DNA of 35,463 nt from an uncultured Bacteroidales bacterium (GTDB lineage Bacteria > Bacteroidota > Bacteroidia > Bacteroidales > Paludibacteraceae): assembly GCA_937901025.1 (NCBI GenBank), contig CALCGR010000057.1, positions 1-35,463 on the forward strand, in the 5' to 3' direction. Below the pieces are notes generated by a model. The model saw nothing but the letters and a program-made list of their open reading frames with translations. It was not told where the DNA came from and made no database searches. A program made the translations under genes and the position numbers. Positions 32,097 to 35,463 of the stretch are shown piece by piece. Position 1 is the first letter of the stretch. Each line of letters begins with the position of its first letter.

Positions 32097-32152
32097 AAAA
32101 AAGTTCAAAGTTGTTATATAAAAAGTTCAATTTACTGAACAAAAAAGTTCAA
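32097..32152 (-). promoter_or_regulatory. Three direct repeats in the leader of ATPase 1
   Basis: AAAAAGTTCAA (minus: TTGAACTTTTT) occurs at 32098-32108, 32120-32130 and 32142-32152, spacing 22 nt, about two helix turns. TGAAC (32136-32140) can pair with GTTCA at either 32125-32129 or 32147-32151, so two hairpins exclude each other. The block lies between the promoter and the start codon. Confidence 0.65.
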
Positions 32153-32169
32153 TCTGCAGTTTCACGCTG

Positions 32170-32201
32170 CAAAATTACTGTTTTTTTTTCATATATGCAA
32201 A
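32170..32201 (-). promoter_or_regulatory. Promoter of ATPase 1
   Basis: Minus-strand TTTG (32198-32201), 20 bp, TAATTTTG (32170-32177). Start near 32163 gives a leader of about 70 nt containing the direct repeats. Confidence 0.8.
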
Positions 32202-32202
32202 T

Positions 32203-32237
32203 AAAAAGCGACTTTTCGTGAGAAAAATCGCTTTTTT
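32203..32237. terminator. Terminator of the LRR lipoprotein gene
   Basis: AAAAAGCGA ... TCGCTTTTT with an inner TTTT/AAAA pairing forms a long hairpin with T-tracts both ways. It lies 37 nt past the LRR stop and immediately before the ATPase 1 promoter. Confidence 0.85.
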
Positions 32238-32274
32238 AGTGAAAGTGAAAGTGAGCCCGGAGGGGCGATTGGGG

Positions 32275-33132
32275 CTAGTCCGCAATGGGTAAGATATTCT
32301 CAGCTTTGAAGAAATAGGTCCAGTTGCCGGTTAACTTATAAGGATTTAAACCTATTGACGGAACATACAATTTAGCCTCAGCGGGAATGCCGGCAAAGCA
32401 TGTCATTTTGTCAATGGTGGGAGGAAGGGGTGTCTTGCAAGTAACGGTTGCAAGAGCCGAACATCCATTGAAAGCAAAACTTTCGATGGCTGTTATCCCA
32501 AAAGGAATGATAATCGAAGGCAGAGCGGAGCAGCCAAAGAAGGCATATGAACCAATTTTGTCACAATTCTCGGGCAGAACAACCGTTGTCAAGGCCTTGC
32601 AATTCTTAAAGGTGTTAACCGGTAACATGTCTATTTCGTTAGAGAAATACACTTCGGTCAGTTTTTTGCAACCTTCGAAAACAGACGATCCCATCTCAGT
32701 GATGGTTTCAGGAATGATGATTGATTCAATCTCCGAACCGGCGAAAGCGTTGACTTCAATCTTGGTTATCCAATCAGGGAAGGTGAAGTTCTTAATGCCG
32801 GAATTTTTGAAAGCGTTGCTACTGATAACAGTAATCGTTTTAGGTAAATCTACCGAGATAAGATCCTTACAACCGGAGAAAGCGTTGTGCATAGCTATCG
32901 GGTTGTTAGCAAAGATGAGGGTACCGGTTTGGGTAGCTTCGTCATACACGTGGCTGGTGCACTTAGCACCAAAGCCGCCGAGGTACAGACCATCTTCTTT
33001 GTCGTTTCCAACCTCAGGTAATTTTTGAGTAGCTTTGTAGGTGATCTTCGGACCATCTGCAACATTGTCCTTCTTACAAGCGACAAGACTTACGCTCAAT
33101 GCGATGAGCAAAAAATACGCAATCTTTTTCAT
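32275..33132 (-). CDS. BspA-like leucine-rich-repeat lipoprotein
   Basis: 285 aa. Signal MKKIAYFLLIALSVSLVA-C with lipobox LVAC at Cys19. The mature part contains about seven LRR_5 (BspA-type) repeats of 22-24 residues, e.g. IPETITEMGSSVFEGCKKL, LPENCDKIGSYAFFGCSAL, IPFGITAIESFAFNGCSAL. Such surface proteins bind host or bacterial partners. No dedicated secretion tail is visible; the chain ends at LPIAD. It has its own promoter and terminator and is placed between two ATPases of the same family. Confidence 0.9.
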   Translation of the reverse strand: MKKIAYFLLIALSVSLVACKKDNVADGPKITYKATQKLPEVGNDKEDGLYLGGFGAKCTSHVYDEATQTGTLIFANNPIAMHNAFSGCKDLISVDLPKTITVISSNAFKNSGIKNFTFPDWITKIEVNAFAGSEIESIIIPETITEMGSSVFEGCKKLTEVYFSNEIDMLPVNTFKNCKALTTVVLPENCDKIGSYAFFGCSALPSIIIPFGITAIESFAFNGCSALATVTCKTPLPPTIDKMTCFAGIPAEAKLYVPSIGLNPYKLTGNWTYFFKAENILPIAD

Positions 33133-33158
33133 AAATAAGTAATTTTAATTGTTAATAA

Positions 33159-33200
33159 TTAGTTGTTTGTTATTAGTTATTAGTCGTTAGTTTTAGTTGT
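33159..33200 (-). repeat. Six-unit TTAGTTA heptamer array in the LRR gene leader
   Basis: TTAGTTG, TTTGTTA, TTAGTTA, TTAGTCG, TTAGTTT, TAGTTGT lie without gaps in the 5' leader between promoter (33206) and start (33132). The family contains stop codons and is not coding. Confidence 0.75.
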
Positions 33201-33205
33201 GGGTG

Positions 33206-33236
33206 CAAAGGTACGAAAAATTTTTCATATACGCAA
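33206..33236 (-). promoter_or_regulatory. Promoter of the LRR lipoprotein gene
   Basis: Minus-strand TTG (33234-33236), 20 bp, TACCTTTG (33206-33213). The upstream part is duplicated at 34820-34865. Confidence 0.82.
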
Positions 33237-33248
33237 GCCTAACGGCAC

Positions 33249-33273
33249 TTTTTTTCCTTTTTTGACCCCAAGC
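33249..33273 (-). repeat. Polypyrimidine element, copy b
   Basis: TTTTTTTCCTTTTTT-GA-CCCCAAGC on the plus strand abuts the stop codon of ATPase 2 (33274). Together with ATATACGCAAGCCTAAC it forms a roughly 45-bp duplicate of 34820-34865. Confidence 0.75.
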
Positions 33274-34524
33274 CTACAAGTCAATCTGCTCCGGATGAAG
33301 CAGAAAATCCAATAGCCCTATATGTCGAATTCCATTTTCGTCATAATAGGATTTTATATCGTCATTCTGTATTAAAATCCGCTGAAAAGAGTCGTGAATA
33401 TGTTGAAACGATTGTATCTCCTGCCAATACTTATCATCCGAGTTAATCTCGTGTGCCGATTGAATATAATATCGTTTACTCCCCTTATTGCAAACAAAGT
33501 CCACCTCCAATTGTTTTCGGACAGATTTCCCGTCTTCTTTGCAATTATATTCGACCATACCGACATCTACACTCCAACCACATTGACATAGGGCATTGTA
33601 AATAACATTCTCCATAACAAAACCATAATCACGCTGACGAAAATCTAACCGTGCATTGCGTAATCCGGCATCCACAAAATAATATTTGGAAGGAGATGCG
33701 ATATATTTTCTTCCTCTCACATCATATCGTTTGGCTTGTGTTAATAAAAAAGCATCTTGTAAATATTGAATATAGGTTGCAACGGTTGGTCGAGAGATAG
33801 AAAGATGCTTGAGTGAATTAAATGTATTGGTTAATGTTAGTGTATTCGTTAATGAACCCACAGAAGAGGCTAACACATCCAACAACTCGCCTATTTCTTC
33901 GTTCCCTCGCAAATTGTATCGATTGATGATGTCAGAAAAATAAGTCTGTTCAAATAATTTCTTGAGATATTCGGCTTTGCGTTCATCACTGCCCATCAGT
34001 AATAAACCCGGCATACCGCCATATATTCGATATTCTTTCCATGCTTGTTCTGCGGTTCCGTCAAAGACTGAATAATACTCTGCGAAACTGAGAGGATAGA
34101 TTCTTAGTTCATCACCTCTCCCCCTGAATTCTGTAATAATATCGGAACTTAGGAATCGGCTATTACTTCCCGTTACATATACATCTACATTTGACAAGTG
34201 CAAAAAACCATTTAATACATTTTCAAATTGAGAAACCAGTTGGATTTCGTCCAATAGCACGTAGTACATCCGCGTATCTTTAGCTTGAGCCTTAACAAAA
34301 TCAAACAAATTGTGTGGCTCTAGATATGCTTCGTTTGCAAAATCGTCCAATGCAATACTGATAATATGATCCGGTGCAACACCTTCGTCTAATAGACGTT
34401 GTTTGAACAACTTGAACAATAGATAGGATTTTCCGCACCTTCTTACTCCGGTAATAATCTTAACTAATCCATTATGTCTTCTCTCCCATAATTGATTAAC
34501 ATAATTTGTCCTTAATACCTCCAT
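33274..34524 (-). CDS. AAA_14/DUF4143 family ATPase (2)
   Basis: 416 aa. Walker A GVRRCGKS (26-33), Walker B YYVLLDEIQ with D92-E93, sensor VTGSNSRFL; DUF4143 half with KQLEVDFVCNKG, matching the nuclease-like EVDF motif of the family. It is a different subtype from ATPase 1 (low identity by eye, same fold order). Base composition is clearly AT-rich, as expected for a transferred gene. A short tandem stretch TLTLTNT (about 236) is present. Promoter at 34579-34610 with a palindrome in the leader. Confidence 0.88.
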   Translation of the reverse strand: MEVLRTNYVNQLWERRHNGLVKIITGVRRCGKSYLLFKLFKQRLLDEGVAPDHIISIALDDFANEAYLEPHNLFDFVKAQAKDTRMYYVLLDEIQLVSQFENVLNGFLHLSNVDVYVTGSNSRFLSSDIITEFRGRGDELRIYPLSFAEYYSVFDGTAEQAWKEYRIYGGMPGLLLMGSDERKAEYLKKLFEQTYFSDIINRYNLRGNEEIGELLDVLASSVGSLTNTLTLTNTFNSLKHLSISRPTVATYIQYLQDAFLLTQAKRYDVRGRKYIASPSKYYFVDAGLRNARLDFRQRDYGFVMENVIYNALCQCGWSVDVGMVEYNCKEDGKSVRKQLEVDFVCNKGSKRYYIQSAHEINSDDKYWQEIQSFQHIHDSFQRILIQNDDIKSYYDENGIRHIGLLDFLLHPEQIDL

Positions 34525-34542
34525 AAATATATATATTTACAT

Positions 34543-34554
34543 TTTATGCATAAA
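34543..34554. promoter_or_regulatory. 12-bp palindrome in the ATPase 2 leader
   Basis: TTTATGCATAAA is a perfect palindrome between promoter and start codon of ATPase 2, a possible operator. It could be chance in AT-rich sequence. Confidence 0.4.
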
Positions 34555-34578
34555 TACGCATTATTTGAAATTCGGCTG

Positions 34579-34610
34579 CAAATATACAACAAAAATTTGG
34601 TATGAGCAAA
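34579..34610 (-). promoter_or_regulatory. Promoter of ATPase 2, overlapping the inverted-repeat element
   Basis: Minus-strand TTTG (34607-34610), 20 bp, TATATTTG (34579-34586). The TTTG lies inside the outer arm of the inverted-repeat element (34601-34742). Confidence 0.8.
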
Positions 34611-34742
34611 TTTTAGAGCAAAAAAATAAAATTTATTTTATTATTGAGTGTTTTTAGGTAGAATATGGGAGTTTACTCACGATAGACTACCGAAAAACAG
34701 TCAATGAGAGGCTTTAGCCTTTTTGCTCGTAATTTGCTCATA
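34601..34742. mobile_element. Cloverleaf-like inverted-repeat element (MITE-like)
   Basis: Outer arms: TATGAGCAAATT plus GAGCAAAAA (34601-34624) against the reverse complement of 34720-34742 (21 matching positions). Inner arms: ATTGAGTGTTTTTAGGTAG (34643-34661) against the complement of 34687-34705, 17 of 19 positions. A small tip hairpin GAGT/ACTC and an AGGC/GCCT hairpin complete it. TA flanks the inner TGAGC...GCTCA on both sides, as for TA-targeting elements. No transposase is inside. Confidence 0.6.
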
Positions 34743-34799
34743 TTAATAAACGTGCGACCGTACATTGGGGGGAATGCCGCGCAGCGGCAGGCAGCTTGC

Positions 34800-34829
34800 C
34801 CAAGTTACAACTTTTTTTGATATACGCAA
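34800..34829 (-). promoter_or_regulatory. Decayed promoter copy without a gene
   Basis: Minus-strand TTG (34827-34829), 19 bp, TAACTTGG. It resembles the LRR promoter region (GGCTTGCGTATAT shared) but the TAnnTTTG box is broken and no gene follows, only the inverted-repeat element. Confidence 0.5.
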
Positions 34830-34841
34830 GCCTAATGGTAC

Positions 34842-34865
34842 TTTTTTTCCCTTTTTCCCCCAAGC
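34842..34865 (-). repeat. Polypyrimidine element, copy c
   Basis: TTTTTTTCCCTTTTT followed by CCCCCAAGC lies 18 nt past the stop of the phosphatase gene. Joined to the duplicated ATATACGCAAGCCTAAT segment. Confidence 0.7.
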
Positions 34866-34883
34866 AAACCCGAAATGCCCCCG

Positions 34884-35303
34884 TCAAATCCCCTCTCTTA
34901 TAATTTTTTCGCACCCTTCGACGAGGTCGCGATAGGTGGTTTCAAAGTCTCCGGTGTACCACGGGTCGGCGACATCGCGATCAAGGAGCATCCGCACCTT
35001 ATCCGTTACTTTTGGCAGGTTGCGGATATTATATCGCTCCATACAGATGATGTGGTCAAAGCGGTCGTAGTCCGCCATCGTAATCTGTCGTGCCTCGTGA
35101 CGCGTGAACGGAATACCATGAGCCGTGAGACACCGTTTAGCCGGAGGATAGATATCGTTCCCTATCTCCTCGGTGGAGGTGGCGCATGAGTCGATATAGA
35201 ACTCGTCCGCTCTGCCGGCTTCGTTGACCATATGCTGCAACAGCATCTCAGCCATCACCGACCGGCATATATTCCCATGACACACAAAGAGTATCTTAGT
35301 CAT
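34884..35303 (-). CDS. Low-molecular-weight protein tyrosine phosphatase
   Basis: 139 aa from ATG 35303 (MTKILFVCHGNICRS). The frame is open upstream to 35333 but that part is the polypyrimidine element. The signature C8-x5-R14 (CHGNICRS) is the phosphate loop, and D113-PWY with TGDFETTY supplies the general acid. It dephosphorylates tyrosine or similar groups, in bacteria often acting on capsule or exopolysaccharide kinases. Whether a kinase partner exists outside the window is unknown. AGGAAAAAG before the start may act as ribosome-binding sequence. Confidence 0.93.
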   Translation of the reverse strand: MTKILFVCHGNICRSVMAEMLLQHMVNEAGRADEFYIDSCATSTEEIGNDIYPPAKRCLTAHGIPFTRHEARQITMADYDRFDHIICMERYNIRNLPKVTDKVRMLLDRDVADPWYTGDFETTYRDLVEGCEKIIREGI

Positions 35304-35309
35304 AGTTAC

Positions 35310-35331
35310 TTTTTCCTTTTTTCCCCCAAGC
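35310..35331 (-). repeat. Polypyrimidine element, copy d
   Basis: TTTTTCCTTTTTT followed by CCCCCAAGC on the plus strand, between the end of the 35366 gene and the start of the phosphatase. On the minus strand its AAAAAGGAAAAAG stands where a ribosome-binding site would be. Confidence 0.7.
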
Positions 35332-35365
35332 ATGCTTGAATATGGGGCTGGGTGGAACTATACCG

Positions 35366-35463
35366 TTACGCCCCCAAATATTTTTTTTTCTTCCTACGAG
35401 CACCAATCAGTCCCACGAGTGCCGCCACCAGCGACCCCGTGCAACAAGCGAATATGATTAATA
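35366..35463 (-). CDS. C-terminal end of a membrane protein cut by the window edge
   Basis: Reading the minus strand from 35461 gives 31 residues, LIIFACCTGSLVAALVGLIG then ARRKKKKYLGA, stop at 35366-35368. A membrane helix and a basic cytosolic tail look like the end of a small inner-membrane protein. Family unknown. The K-run corresponds to T9 on the plus strand (35382-35390). Confidence 0.6.
   Translation of the reverse strand, partial: LIIFACCTGSLVAALVGLIGARRKKKKYLGA

Larger units (their letters stand above)
34525..34883. other. Intergenic region between ATPase 2 and phosphatase
   Basis: About 360 nt with no gene. It contains the ATPase 2 leader and promoter, a cloverleaf-like inverted-repeat element, two small GC hairpins (GCCGC/GCGGC at 34777-34789 and GGCA/TGCC), a decayed promoter copy and the polypyrimidine element copy c, each listed separately. 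Confidence 0.75.

Noticed and set aside
33159..33200. CRISPR-like array
   Set aside because: Units are 7 nt with no spacers between them; no cas genes are present.
34601..34742. Rho-independent terminator pair
   Set aside because: The nested arms are much longer than a terminator and are not placed right behind a gene end; only the small AGGC/GCCT hairpin with T-run at 34709-34724 could serve as one.

Overview
The window reads as the chromosome of a Bacteroidales bacterium that I cannot place further. The evidence is a set of promoters with the Bacteroidota pattern TTTG (or TTG), about 20 bp, then TAnnTTTG, few Shine-Dalgarno sites, many lipoproteins, SusA-like amylases, CarboxypepD_reg-like, BspA-like LRR and AAA_14/DUF4143 proteins, and a Bacteroidota-style serS, rplU, rpmA, rnpB set.

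Layout. 1-419: tail of a gene cut by the window edge, then a GC-rich spacer of small hairpins. 420-20482: one unbroken plus-strand run with gaps of 0-54 nt: hemW, a class A PBP, a TPR protein, a TraB/GumN-like protein, an efflux adaptor, a single ORF joining an RND pump to its outer-membrane factor, then a glycan block (GH13, GH53 galactanase, GH2, GH13) and a CarboxypepD_reg-like protein. 20507-22804: promoter, tRNA-Gly(CCC), RNase P RNA and a third GH13 (SusA-like). 22812-24096: CNNM/CBS transporter facing tRNA-Ser(GCT). 24221-30824: small membrane protein, rplU, rpmA, serS, an FHS-type sugar permease, three uncharacterised envelope genes and a ROK sugar kinase. 30902-35463, minus strand and more AT-rich: two AAA_14/DUF4143 ATPases around a BspA-like LRR lipoprotein, a low-molecular-weight tyrosine phosphatase, and the end of a membrane protein.

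Functionally the window combines envelope building (PBP, TPR, efflux) with use of starch-like and galactan polymers: secreted amylases, galactanase and a GH2 enzyme make oligosaccharides and monosaccharides, and the FHS permease plus ROK kinase could take up and phosphorylate hexose. No SusC/SusD pair is present.

The most unusual property is a system of short degenerate tandem repeats, mostly 7-nt or 8-nt units, in several word families scattered over the window. Families with no stop codon in the sense direction lie in frame inside proteins, where they build signal peptides, post-signal linkers, domain linkers and an insert in seryl-tRNA synthetase. Families containing stop codons sit in spacers and leaders. 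One stop-free heptamer array is the seam of the RND-outer-membrane-factor fusion. Separate observations are a 142-bp cloverleaf-like inverted-repeat element beside an ATPase promoter and a polypyrimidine element found four times at the 3' sides of minus-strand genes.
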